Below, one piece after another: positions 11,441 through 23,644 of a stretch of 64,000 nt of DNA. Within the stretch, counting starts at the first letter, position 1. Every line of letters begins with the position of its first letter. Under the pieces are notes generated by a model, which was not told the DNA's origin, ran no database searches, and saw only the letters and a program-made list of their open reading frames with translations. This DNA comes from Vitellaria paradoxa (Eukaryota > Streptophyta > Magnoliopsida > Ericales > Sapotaceae): contig CM034241.1 in the NCBI GenBank assembly GCA_019916065.1, positions 22,521,541 to 22,585,540 on the forward strand, read 5' to 3'. Position numbers and translations under genes: made by a program.

Positions 11441-13324
11441 CTGGTGAAAAAAAAGTTTGGAAAAAATAAGAAGAAAATAAAGAAAAATGAAAGAAATATA
11501 AAATTTCAAATGCATATTAATTGAGTGATTAAAATATATATATATATATATGAAAATGTAAAGCATTCATTAATAAAAATTAATATTCTAATTTAATTAT
11601 TTTTAATTTTTTGATATCCATATGTTTTTTCTTATCATTTTCAATACAAACAACACAAACCAAACACAAGTAATTTAAATTCTTTTTCATTTTCTTTTTC
11701 CTCTCTAAATCCCCAATCTAATGATTTTGAGGGAAAAAATGAAAGAATAGCAAAAATAAAAAGGAAAAGGCAAATGAAATATTGAATATACAAAATATAT
11801 AATTTTATTTGAGTAAATTAAAAAAATATAAAATATAAATGACATTTATTGATAAATTATTTTTAACCTAATTATTTTAATTTCTTAAATCCCATATTTT
11901 TCTGCCTTTTCTATCACAAATCAAATATGAAGATTAATTTTTCTCAAAAACAAAGCTTCAATTGAAAGGCTTAACACCCAATTAGAGCTAACAAATGAGG
12001 ATTTGGGCTGGGTCATAAACAAGTTTTAATTAAACAAGTTGAACCCAATTACACCAATTAATAATGGATTATTATTGGGGGTTACATATGGGTTATATCA
12101 AACTTGCGAACCTAATTATATCTATTTAATAATGTTTTAATTTTTTAATTAATATTTAATTTGGTAATACGAAATTTAGTTGATTAAAATTTTGAAATAT
12201 TAAGGTCTCGCTCGGTAATGTTTATATTTAATGTTTTTCTGTTTATATTTATTGACTTTTAAAGAAGCAAAAAGAACTTGTTTACTAAGTCTAATTTTAA
12301 TTTTTTATTTCTAAGAAAATAAAATGTTAAACAAAAAAATGTAAAAAAAAAATATTTTCACTCTATTTTTTGTCATAATGTTAACGTTTTGACCATTTTT
12401 GTTGCATCACATTAAAATTAATTATTTTATTCAAATATTTTATTAAAGTAAAATTATTTTTAATAAATAATGTTACTAAATTAAATTAATTTAGCTAATT
12501 TAAAAAATAAATAATATAATTAAATTAATTAAATTAAAATAAATAGTTAGTATTAATTTAATTTAATTTCATTAATGTGAAAAAATAATTATAATTAATT
12601 AATTAAATTAATATGAAATATTTTATTAAATTACTCCTAATAAATAATTAAGTAGTTAATTAAATTAAATCAAATAATAACTATTAATTCAATTATTTAA
12701 TTTATTTAATTTAATATATTTAAGAAATTAATATGAAGTACATTTTATTAAATTATTTTAATTAAATAATATAATTTTATTATATTAGTACATTTATTTT
12801 TATTGACTTAAATTATTTTTCATGAATAATGTACTTAAAATAATTTAATATATTTGGTTTAATTTAAATAATTATTAAAAATATAAATATTTATTAAATT
12901 TAATTAACTTTGTAAAAAATTAATAAAATTAATTTTTTTTAAAAAAATATAATCTATTTCAGATAGGAATATATTATTGAATCCAATAAATATCAAACAT
13001 TTGATACTGATTTATTGAAATTACTTACAACCAATATATATTTTAGCTAAGGCATGATATAAGTTGATAAGTATAATAAATTAAGATAATAATAACAAAA
13101 ATTATATAATTATCATGTGATTCAAAAATAATTTACTTACGTACTAATCGTTTATTCTTTTTGTTTGTTTATGATGTTTATCTAAATATATTGGTTAAGG
13201 AGAGAATTTAAATAGATTTCGTTAAAAATATTATTTTAAATTGTAATATGATGAATATAAATTATAATTTTAAATTCTTCAAATTATATTTATAATATTT
13301 TTTAGAACAAAGCATTCTATTTAA
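11441..13324. other. extremely AT-rich intergenic DNA
   Basis: Mostly A and T, with long runs of TTAATTAAATTAAT-type words between 12400 and 12960. An (AT)n microsatellite lies at about 11532-11551. No coding sequence or RNA gene was seen. Confidence 0.6.
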
Positions 13325-13850
13325 CAAATATATTTAAAATTTAAAATAAATTCATAAAATTATATTTAATAAAAATATATTTTTGATAAAATTATAAAAT
13401 TATCAATTAGTATTATAATTTTTATTTAGATTGAATTCTAATAATTAATGTAGGCATAATAATTTAAAAATTAACACACTAATCAAGTGTTCAATTGACA
13501 ATGAAAGGGAACGCTTTTACACTACGTAAAATCTAACTTGTGCTATAGTTGTGACACGTGACTTTCAAAACTAAATATTGAAATATTATTTAAATTTCTA
13601 TCTTAATTTATAATTATCTAATAGAATTCTATTTAATTAAAAATTATAGTTAATTTATTTTTATTTAATAAGTTGAAATTTGTATCCTTATCTCTTTTAT
13701 TATCAATTAAATTCTAATTGATTGGTATGTTAATTTTTAGATTATTATGCTTGAACTGATTATTAGAATTTAATTTATAATCTTTTTAAAAATAAAACTT
13801 TTATTAAAATAATTTTATGAATTTATTTTAAATTTTAAATATACATTTTA
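13325..13850. repeat. long imperfect inverted repeat (foldback/MITE-like)
   Basis: The left arm (13325-about 13510) is the imperfect reverse complement of the right arm (about 13687-13848). Both arms contain TATTTAAAATTTAAAATAAATTC, ATAAAATTAT, GAATTCTAATAAT-type, GGCATAATAATTTAAAAATTAAC-type and AATCAA...AATTGA segments in the same order. The arms are about 160-185 bp and enclose about 175 bp. I cannot define a TSD with certainty. It fits a degenerate foldback transposon or MITE. The AT-rich composition raises the chance-match rate, but the ordered agreement over the whole arm is too long to be chance. Confidence 0.65.
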
Positions 13851-14867
13851 GATATTAAAACAAGACTATAAAGTAATATGTGTTGCTAATTATTTTAGAG
13901 GTTTTCCCTTCAATTTTGTCTGGTTCAAACAAACAAAAGCCTTGAAAACTAATCAAGACGGAGGAACAATAAAGAAAAAAAAGAATTATGAAAAATATAA
14001 ACTAATCAAATAGCAAACATATTCTAGGCAAGTAATAAATGAAAACAGATTACTCTAAAAGACAATAATCAAATTGTAAAGAATAGAAAATTAGGGCTTT
14101 AAAAAATTAAAAGGGTGCCCCAATTTTCTCAAACAGTAAAGATAAAAATTAATAGGCATAAGAGAGATAGAGAGAGAGAGAGATTTCTAAGAACAGAATA
14201 AATTAAACAAACATAAAAAGTATAACATATCACCGACATACAAAAAGGAGATATCACTTTTTTTATTCGAATAAGAAGAATCAAAGCCTATTTTTTGAAC
14301 AAGAAAATAATAATTATCCAAAGTAGGGTGTATATTAAACTATATAAAATAAAATAGAAATAACCCTTTTCCTTAAAAAATATTGAAACAAGAAATAGAA
14401 ACTCAGAAAATCATTTTCCAAATATCCAAGCAGACGTAGATATGTATATAGAGAAAAAGATATATATATATATACCATCAGAGGGAGAGAAAAAGTTTAC
14501 GTAACCATATCAAAGGGTTTGGCATGAGCGTTTATCTCTGTGGAGGTGAACAGAGAACAATGGACCAATCTAACAGAAAGTCTCCACAAAGTCCGCCTTG
14601 TCACTTTTGGCTCCAGATCCCCACGTTAAGCAACATCTTTGTGGCGGCAATCAGATAATAGCGTTGGTGCTTGTAGCAGCAGTAGTGTAGATGAAACCAC
14701 CAATTGTTTCACTATTTTTCTTTTTTTAAAGTTCAAAATCCAAAACTGAGAGAGAAAGAGAGACCGCTGTAGATAAAAGTGCGAGTGACGATGAGTAGAT
14801 TCATTGTTAAACTGTCAAGGGGGGAGCGCGTCTATTGTACGGCACTCAAATTATTATGAAATTATTT
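13851..14867. other. AT-rich intergenic DNA with GA and TA microsatellites
   Basis: A GA-rich tract lies at 14162-14184 and a TA-type tract at 14460-14476. No recognisable coding sequence. Confidence 0.5.
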
Positions 14868-15323
14868 GGGTAAATTATACTTACTTTCGCAAAACATTTA
14901 AAAAATTATATTCAAACTCATCAACATTAAAAATTACACTTATCTCTTTTATTTTAAAAATGTTGTTAATATTATCTACTTTCCATTTAACTAACCGTTA
15001 GAACTTAATAGAAAATATCAAAGTAACTAAAATTTTATGTGCTTATTTTTATTTACCCCTCCCCTTCTTACATATTCATTAGTTTTCCTCACAAAAATTT
15101 TCATTTTTTTTTTACTTATTTTTGATAATTTTAGTAAAGAAAACTGATAAGAGGTGAGAAAGAGATGGCTAAAATAGAGAAAATGTCAAATATTTGGTTA
15201 CTTTGACATTTTCTGTTAAAATTTGATGGTTGATTTAATCAAATGGTATCATTATTAACATATTTTCAAATAAGAAGATAAGTATAATTTTAAATGTCAA
15301 AGGGGTCTCTAGTGTAATCACTC
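14868..15323. repeat. foldback/MITE-like element with long terminal inverted repeats
   Basis: The left arm (from GGGTAAATTATACTTAC at 14868 to about 15045) pairs with the right arm (about 15175-15323, ending GTGTAATCACTC). Matching blocks in order are ACATTTAAAA, ATTACACTTATCT-type, ATGTTGTTAATA-type, and GAAAATATCAAAGTAACTAAA against the reverse complement of its partner. Even the centre shows weak symmetry. No coding capacity. The size and near-complete foldback structure fit a MITE, perhaps MULE-related, but no clear TSD was identified. Confidence 0.65.
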
Positions 15324-15738
15324 AAAGTGTTGAGTCGTAAGTAAGTGTATTTATTCTTTTATAAAACAAGAAGAACAATAACGAAAAAAAATTGATTTTT
15401 TTTTCCCATAGTATTATAAAATAATTTCCATCTCCTACTTTCTCAAAATATATTCCAAACAACATATCTTTCATAACATATCTATTTCTTGTGAGAAAAT
15501 TAGATGCTAGATTTCTTTACAAATGATTATAAAAAAAAATTTAAATGTAAGAAAGTAAATTTAATTATTTCAAAAAATTAAGTAGTCTGAAAGTTGAGAA
15601 ACTAGTTAGTTTCCCGAACGTAACAAAGAATTTAAAAACATTACAAAAATTAAAGAAGTCTTTTTTTGGGTCCCTAAGATGATATAAATTTCTTTTACAA
15701 TTCAAATGACACTTAATTACCAAAAAAAAAAAGAAGGG

Positions 15739-15769
<31 letters not shown>

Positions 15770-16610
15770 CCTACCCAAAACAACTTTTCAGAGCTGCAAA
15801 GGCACCAAACTTGGAGATGATATCAAGATAACAACCAAGCCAACTTCTCCGAGCTCCCGCATATACCTAACGCCCATGCAACCAACATACATAATACACT
15901 ATCACGAGCCCGAGCATTGCGTGGGTATCCTCACAGCTCAATATTTTGAAAATTAAATTTATTATATTAATTAAAGAAAAGAGTTATAATAAATTTTAAA
16001 CAAAATTGCATAATTTTTTTACTTAAAGTCCTTATTATGTGTGATATTTGGTGGACTAATTCTATAAATTTATAAATAAGTCCATGGTGGTAATGCTTAG
16101 ACGGAGAAACAATTGATAAATCAAGGAAGGAGAAACAATTGATAAATCAAGACATTATTATCATTCTACTTTCTTTTAAATTATGATGTTATATTACTTC
16201 ATATTACCAAAAAAAAAAAAAAAAAAAAGAAAGATAAAGGAGAGTGATGAAAGAAAGGACACGTGTGGATTTTTGACTATACAAAAATCATGACTAGAAA
16301 CATTGTACATTGATTTATATTGTTAAATATAATAAAGATTGACATTATCTATTTAATAATAGACAACAAAAAGGTTACTTATCTAACTTGTATTTTGTTT
16401 TTGGGATAAGAATGACTCATGTGATTAAAATTCAAATGACCCGACAAAAAATGAATTTAAAAATTAGTTGCAACGGGAATTATGATATTTTAATTAATAG
16501 CATAATGTTTTGCGTTCAATACTAAATAGAGAATTAAAATTTTTACAGTTTAATGTGATCAAAACTTTGTTTCCAATTTTTTTATTTTATTGTTATCTTG
16601 TTTAATAGAG
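15324..16610. other. AT-rich intergenic DNA with homopolymer tracts and a short tandem duplication
   Basis: Contains adjoining poly-A/poly-T runs at 15721-15770 and an A-run at 16209-16228. GGAGAAACAATTGATAAATC occurs twice, 26 bp apart (16103 and 16129). No gene was seen; the frame over 15565-15783 is a translation of homopolymers. Confidence 0.5.
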
Positions 16611-16611
16611 A

Positions 16612-16935
16612 GGTAACCCCAAGGGGTAGATGGGATGGTCTTGAACTGGGACCTTAGGGCTTACCACCCCCAAGGTCTCAGTTCAAGTCTCTCTCTAGCA
16701 AAAACTTGGGGCCAGCCTCCGGGCGCAAAGAGGTAGTAAAGGTGGTAGGACGGGCCTCCTTGGCTGGACGAACCAAGTATATCCAGTTCTTGGGTGTGGG
16801 TCCGACTCCCCGCCGCTACGCGAGTTCGCGATTGACCGCTATACTGTTGAGGGGCCGGTATGTGTGGCAAAACCAAAGAGATTCACTCTCTAGGGGTTTG
16901 ACCTAGGGAGTGAATCTCTCTAGGTTAAATCCTTT
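16612..16935 (+). mobile_element. tRNA-derived SINE with hairpin tail
   Basis: An unusually GC-rich 320-bp island in AT-rich DNA. It begins with an A-box-like GGGGTAGATGGGATGG and has a B-box-like AGTTCAAGTCTC at about 16680, the spacing of a pol III type 2 promoter. The 3' part contains an 18-bp stem with one mismatch (16877-16894 against 16902-16919, loop GGTTTGA) built on AGAGATTCACTC/GAGTGAATCTCT, followed by T-rich sequence. Plant SINEs with T-rich ends are known. There is no protein-coding role; open frames on both strands are by-products of the GC content. Confidence 0.6.
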
Positions 16936-18540
16936 TTTTTGTTTTTTTTTTTGTTAAATAGAGAGCGCATGAGAACTAAAAGAGAATAGCTAGAGAAAAT
17001 GTTAGCTTTCATATAGTTATGGAAAAAAAAAAAGAAAAATTTAAATTGCATCCACCAATAAAAACAAAATAAAAAACACTATTTTTTTTATTATGATGAA
17101 ATGAAATTATCAGAGATAACACAAAATAAATGTATATAAAATGTAACTAGAAAGATATTTGTGACTTTTTGCATAATTGATGGTGTGCATTAAATTATAA
17201 AAGATATAGATTTTCATTTAATATAAAGGGATTCTCTTTTAGGAGGAATTAGAGGGATGAAAAGAAGAAAGCGACTAGCTGTAATTTGAATTTTATTTTT
17301 ACTGTGACAATATTTAAATTACCAAAAATTCAACACGAGTAGAAATTATGAACGAAATGAACTCGTGCAACATTTTGTTCAGACAAAAATAATAAAAAAT
17401 AAAATGGCAAGTTGTTTCGTGTTAGCACACGTATATATATTATTATATAAATGGAGATGACATTCTAATGTTAATATGATAGACTACGTAAATAAAGAGC
17501 TGATTTTCATTTGGAACAATGATAATTTTTATAAAATTTAAAAATAATACAGAGAAAAATATATAAAGTTAGAGAGGGACGGGATAAAAAAGAGATCAAA
17601 AGGCATGAGCAGAAAATATATATGTTATATTTACAAGTAAATGGCTTAAGAGAAAGAGAGGGATAGAAAGAGAGACACTAAGAAAAATTTTTGAATTGTA
17701 TACTCAACAAAAAAAACTAAATAATCATTATGATGAGACATATGTAAAATTATAAAATATGAAAAATTAATTAAAATTGTAATATAATTTTTTTTGTAGT
17801 TTTGTTAGTTAGATGTATGTATTAGCTATAAAAAGAAAGAAATTTTACGTTTAAAATGAGAAGGCGCACGTATTAATATGCGTTATATGTGTATATGCGT
17901 ATATATATATTATACTATTGACGAATCCTTATATTAATATAAAAGATGCAATTGATACATAAAAAAAATGCACACTTGATTTTACTTAAGAGTAATAATG
18001 ACCTAAATGAAATTATGAAAAAGAAACATAGAAACAAAAAATATCACTAGAAAAGAATAAAAGTAATTATAATTTTATATTAAAAAATAATTATATATTA
18101 AATATGAAAAATAAAATGAAATTTTTATATTTAAAATGAAGAAGAATTGTCGAAAAGATGCAAGAAAGCGAGAGAGAGAGAGAGAGAGATGGATATGAAA
18201 AAATGGGTGAAAAAATTATGTGTGAGAGAGAGTAAACACAAAGTGAGTTTTTTTTTTTTTCCTTGGGGCTGAGCTAGCTTGGCTCGAGTTCACTTTGTGA
18301 CTAAAACGAATTCGAATCAAGTTTGATTTGTGTTTCGTTTAATGATAAAGTCAAGTTCAAATTTAGGAAAGTTTAACTTGAAAATTCACAAACAGACTTG
18401 ATAAATATATATATTATGATATTTTATATTTTTTTATAATATTTTATATTATATTTTAGACTAAAATAATCTTATTTTAATTAATCCAACTATTTGTGAG
18501 TTGATATTAAACAACTCATTCCGTTATCTTATATGTGTGC
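16936..18540. other. AT-rich intergenic DNA
   Basis: No gene seen. Includes a GA microsatellite (about 18171-18190), TA-rich runs (17880-17920, 18400-18480) and a T12 run (about 18249-18260). Confidence 0.5.
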
Positions 18541-18560
18541 GTGTTGTACATATAAGACAT

Positions 18561-18990
18561 GCTCTGATACCAAATGATATAAAACAGAAAGCAAAGGTTT
18601 GAACGCTGAGAAATTGCTCTGTATTTATAATTGTCACACACGGCATGCAAAATCTCACTAAAATCAAGATCTTTACAAGGAAAGGAAAAGCCTCTAACGA
18701 TGGAAGAATGATTTAAGGTCTACAGCTCGAGATCTGGCAATTATACTTGTCTAGAGTATCCATTTTCTCTGTTAATGAATCCTTAACTATAAAGCTTGGA
18801 AACGCAATGCTTTATGAGACTGTTGTTTCAGTAAGAGAGACAAGATCTTTCAAAATTATGAAGGTCCGATCTGGCCAATTGTATATATACACGGCTCAAT
18901 TAAGACAATTAACGAATTACATCGCAATTAAATTACATAAAAATGGAATGGGACACCAAATCCTAACTGATAGAAACTAGGAGAAGGGTA
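18561..18990 (-). repeat. copia 5' LTR start with primer-binding site (minus strand)
   Basis: GCTCTGATACCA at 18561-18572 is the reverse complement of TGGTATCAGAGC, the initiator-tRNA-Met primer-binding site of copia elements. Just to its right a TG (18575) would be the LTR terminus, and a minus-strand ATAAATACAG TATA-like box lies near 18630. The element would extend leftwards, but no gag or pol is recognisable there. The LTR's far edge is a guess; the element is a relic. Confidence 0.5.
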
Positions 18991-19599
18991 TGAGCTGTGG
19001 ACATGCACATTTAATCACATACATCCATTCCAGTCGTCATCATAAATAGCCATAAGACTTATACGGCTAGAAACATTCAGCAATGCTCAATTGAAAAAAT
19101 ATCAAAATGGAAGATGAAAAGAAAGATGAATTACACCTGCAGATGTATTTCTATTTAGAACTCTTCATGAGGATTAAGCACAAAATGCCCATAAACTTCA
19201 TCTAAACTACTCCTATTGCAGAAAAACTCAAAACACTAAAAATGAACAATAGTCTATCTCTATTGAAAGAATATATAGGATTAAAGATTAAATACTAAGA
19301 ACTAAAAAGCTGTGAAATATGAATATCTCGAAAAGTTGTGATGGAAGAACCCCTCCCTGAATTCTCTACCTGCTTTCATAGGCAGTGTGTTTATGCATCT
19401 ACCAACTTCCCATAACTTTTGTCACGCTCTAGGATGGTTAAATGCGCTAGTATTTATAACTACATAAAAAACAGTCTCTTGAACAATCATGATTGGCCGA
19501 AATATTTCCCTCATCCCACAGCCTAGCAAAGTGTGTCCAGACCTAAGGAGACATCATACTCTAGATCGTACAAGTGCTACCTTCTCATAGCACTACGTG
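18991..19599. other. intergenic, possibly the decayed 3' end of the PPR gene
   Basis: No confident coding sequence. On the minus strand, just below 19600, short frames can be read with several stops and might be decayed continuation or 3' UTR of the PPR pseudogene. Confidence 0.3.
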
Positions 19600-20379
19600 T
19601 CACAATCTCATACACTTATTATGTTCAAATGCCTCGTTTACTGAAGTCTCCATCTCCTCTAACAAATTCTCTTGTGCGTACACCCTAATCAACAGAACAT
19701 TCAACCAAGGCCTATAATTATTTTCTGGAATAAGCCTCAATAAAGCCTCTATCCTTTTAACTCTATTTCTGTCAGAACTCGTACAGTATGCACATATCAT
19801 TGTTCTGATCAATGGAATTTGATTCGAACTAACGTGATGTTTTACCAACTCTTGTGTCTCTTCCATCCTTTCCAAATTACCAGAATGGGCACAACCTCTA
19901 AGAATTAGCATGTGGGTAATAATATTAGGCTTGACATGCTTTCATAATTTTATAAGTCTTCCCATACTATCCCACATACAAGCTAATGTATCCAGCAATC
20001 AAACTATATGTACTCAAATTAGGGGAGAGTTTTAAATCCTTAATTTCGCCAAAAGTTGCCACCATGTGATATATGAGCATCAGCCTACCAAAAACGGAAA
20101 TGAGTATGTTGTATGTTACAATTGTAGGACTACAACTTGGATCCCTCTTTAAATCTCGAAACAACTACTGACACTTCTTAGCACAACCGTTGAACATTTA
20201 AGCATCCATAAGTGCGTTGAAAGTCGAGGTTGTCTTAAGTCTCTTATTAGCAGCCTTGCAAAAAGTTCAAGAGCAAGATCAACATTTCTCATTCTATCAG
20301 CAACTACAATACCCTTTGAACAATCTTCTGATGTCATTGGAATGCTAAAATCTCTCTGTTTCCTTCTCCAATTAAAAAC
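19600..20379 (-). pseudogene. pentatricopeptide-repeat (PPR) protein gene fragment
   Basis: Read from 20379 downwards, the sequence starts after an intact splice acceptor (CCTAG|G) with [20 protein letters not shown]. It continues with helix-turn-helix PPR units, including SPTIVTYNILISVFGRL (about 20120-20070) and SPNLSTYSLIAGYISL. After a frame change come [18 protein letters not shown] (19911-19858) and [20 protein letters not shown] (about 19710-19650). At least two frameshifts split it: near 20250, where the better frame reads an NALMDA-type PPR motif, and near 19930-19970. Most plant PPR proteins act on RNA in mitochondria or chloroplasts. The sequence most resembles the Arabidopsis At2g30780-type protein as I recall it. 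The 5' exon and transit peptide are absent, so it is a pseudogene or a transposed gene fragment. Confidence 0.8.
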
Positions 20380-20481
20380 CTAGGGAGGAAAAATCAATGA
20401 ACAAATAAATTAAGCACTGCAAGCACTAAGTTTGTCATAATAGTAGTTGAAAATTGTGCTTCTCCACCACCGAGTTAGGTA
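20380..20481 (-). other. remnant of the PPR gene intron
   Basis: Immediately upstream (minus strand) of the retained acceptor. No coding sequence. The large LTR insertion begins right after it, at 20487 with TSD 20482-20486, and may have disrupted the gene. Confidence 0.35.
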
Positions 20482-21240
20482 GAAATTGTCATGCCCCAGA
20501 TTTTCATAATCCGAATACCCGAGGGTGACTTGGGATTACTTATTTGGGTATAAAAATAAAATAACAACAACACGCCGTCACACTCCAAATTTTTCCTCCA
20601 AACTTGGGTTGACTTGCAATAAAAATTTAAGGTATTCAAAATCTCTAATTTATCCCAACTATTTATAAGTCATTAGACTGAATCATTTGATCGGATTCAA
20701 CTACATGGCACAAAATAAAAAAATATAGAGATAATATTACAGAGTCATCTAAGCATCCTAACCATGCGATTAACATTACATATCAAATAAAGTAACTAGG
20801 TCAAACTTAATTATTACAATCATCTAATAATTATTATTACAGACCACAATAATAAATAAAGTTTTCCAGCATTGTGCAGGAAAGAAAAAAAATAGATAAC
20901 TCTTCTAATGGAATATTTAAGAGAAACTAATCTCTTTCCAGTTCATCTTCAGTATCCTGTACTTAATATCCTGAAAAAAATATTCCCACAAGAGGTAAGC
21001 TACCAAAGCCCAGTAATCAGAATCTCCTAAGTGCCTATATGCAGTGGTTGTAATACTACACTGTATTAGGTGACCCACTACAGTGAATGTGATTAGGTGG
21101 TATACTGTTTATGCTACAATTAATTCAATAGATCCCAACTGAATAATGTAAATTATACTTACAATGGTTTGATAAAACCGTCACCGTAACTATTATTTTA
21201 CTTACATGTAGAAATAGTTAAATGTTGATGTGTATACCAC

Positions 21241-21345
21241 AATGAAATCTGTGTCCTAGTGGTAGGGATCTCAATTCAGATTTTCAAGGTCTCAGGATTA
21301 AACCCCGTAGCGAAAGGTTTCATATATATATATATATTTTTTTAT
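21241..21345 (+). repeat. tRNA-derived SINE relic
   Basis: A-box-like GTCCTAGTGGTAGGGA and B-box-like AGGATTAAACCCC lie about 35 bp apart, followed by a (TA)n and T run at 21320-21345. This is the head of a tRNA-derived SINE inside the long LTR. Confidence 0.5.
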
Positions 21346-21905
21346 AAAATTCATCAAGAGGAACTAAATATAATTAAATAATTCTAACACATCATTCATA
21401 CATAAGCAAGAGAGGTTGCCAATCATAGTAAATTTGGTAAAAAGTTTAATCTAAATCCTCCTAATATAATCATACTCCTATCCTTCTCTACCCCCAGCCT
21501 TGGGAACCAGTGACTTTATGGCTTAGCATTCAATGCATTCCGACAGTGTCACCCACCAAAAACTTAGCCGTCGCGACCGGCTACCTGACTGGTCAGGTCA
21601 GAAGGGAACATCCCAATTAAAATGCATATGTTCCCATCTCCATCTAAAAGACCATTTCTACCCACTCATCATCCCATTGCCAAAAAATAACTTTAGCACT
21701 GAGTGCTGTAATTTATTTTCACCCCTTGGCATTCCAAGGGTATCTTGTATGGCAATCAGACATTTTTAATAACAACTGGTAATGTTCCTGGGTGATGAAT
21801 CCGAGTGGGATTATTCAATCACATATAGTATACTTTAAGTATTTTATCTCAATTGAAAATTTAATAATAATTTACAATAAATTAAAGATTAAACATAATC
21901 ACCAA

Positions 21906-23484
21906 TGTTGTCCCAAATAGCAACACAGAGGGGTGAATAGGGTTGCTTAAAAAATTTGTAAATAAAAATTTCAACCCTAAAACAAATATGTCAAGATGAA
22001 AAGGATAATCAAATATAAAATGCACAAAAAAAAAGTTATTCAATATTTGTAGATAAAGAGTGAGTGCTAATGTTTGCAATAAATATAAAAGAAGGGAGAA
22101 GAAGCAAACACAATCAATTTATAGTGGTTCGACTTCAATATTGCCTACATCCACTCCCAAGGCCTTCCTTGAGATTTCCGCTATTCTTTGAAAAGCTTAT
22201 TATACACTAGCTTCCAAGGTGCTAGAAACCTTTCCCAAATGATTTTATTCCCAAATCACTCACACAAGTCTCTTAAAGAAAGTCTCTTGTCTTGGTTCTA
22301 ACACTTGAACCAAAACCAACAAGAGCTCACCCAACTCTCACAAATTAAAAGGGCTTTAAATTTCCCTTTCTTACAGCAACAATGATGAGTTTGAAACTCA
22401 ATCAAATCAAAAAGAAACTCTCACAAGTTGAATATGAAAGATGAAGCACAAGTGTGGGAAGAAATCACTCTATGTTTGCAAAGTTATGGAATTTCTTGTA
22501 TCTCTTTATAAGCACTTCTTTCTTCCTTATTCATCCTCTTGAATCTGAGTTTGAGGCTCTATTTATAGATGAAAATCTGCAAATGGCCGTTACTAAGTGA
22601 AAAGACACTTTTCCCTTAAAGAAATTGAATTTCCTTGCTTCCAATGCTGTCTTTAGATTCAGATTTTCTAAGATACATTTGTGACCGTTTTTCACCCTCA
22701 TAACGTTCAAATCGGACATTTCCTCAGATTAAAGACTTTTCATATGTATAAGTCAGCTATCACATGTCAAATTTTGAGCTTCATCCAATGGTTAGATAGT
22801 CAGATATGGCTTCTGAACCGAGACCAGCTTCTGATAGCTTTTTCTGACATTCTAAATTTGTGTTTCAGTTTAAGTTTCTGTTTCACCATGATACTTTTAG
22901 AATTAGAAGAAACTTAAACTACAAAAGTTGTATCTTTTTGAGTCTTTTTTCACACACCAAAAATAGAATTTGTAAAGCTATAGAGTATGAGTTATGTCTC
23001 AAAAACTAAGACTAGCTCCAGAATCCAGACTTAAAAACTTTTCTGTAATGACTAATATTCCAACTCATTTTTTGATATCTTAACTTCAGATCCACAAATA
23101 TTACCTTCAGTAAAGTTGTAGATATGGAAGTCTAGTTTACTATATTAAAATTCCATGAAAATTGAACCGTTGGATCTTAAGATATCATCTATATACTGAC
23201 ATGTGTCTGATTTCTCTGTTTACCGAGTTAACCTCTAGTTCAAATCTTCATCTTACTTTGATTTCTATTACTCCCAACTTTGAAATTCCTTTATCCTTCA
23301 TCCAAATTAGGTGAAAATATCTAAAAAATAATATTAATCTCTTCCAACTCTATTATCTTGAATCTATCAAATGAATTGTAACATTTCATACAATGTCTTT
23401 GAAAATTAATTGTGAAAATTTAATTCAATATTTGTTATCATCAAAATCAATTATAAAACTAACTTTATAAACCTTGGGCCAACA
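21906..23484 (-). mobile_element. solo LTR (copia-type) nested in the long LTR
   Basis: Plus-strand ends are TGTTGTCCC and GGGCCAACA, so the minus strand begins TGTTGGCCCAAGGTTT and ends in CA. The 5-bp flank ACCAA is exactly duplicated (21901-21905 and 23485-23489). The 1,579 bp carry no gag or pol frames. The TGTTGGCCC start and a TGATAACAAATATTGAATT-type stretch near it resemble LTRs of SIRE/Maximus-type copia elements. It probably arose by LTR-LTR recombination of a full element after insertion. The insertion is younger than the host LTR at 20487-25822. Confidence 0.75.
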
Positions 23485-23644
23485 ACCAACATTCTTATCA
23501 CAAAGGTAGGTACCACATGTAATTAAAAGTAGCAAGTAACTAGAAAAATTTAGAATTGAATTAGTATTTTAGTTAATTCTTTGACAAGTTTGCCATACTA
23601 GCCTTGATAAGAATAAAATTATTTCTAATGGTATATTAATTAAG

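Noticed and set aside
15565..15783. 72-codon minus-strand frame
   Set aside because: Built mostly on poly-A/poly-T runs.
16661..16906. Two overlapping open frames in the GC-rich island
   Set aside because: The island is better explained as a tRNA-derived SINE; the frames have no family match.
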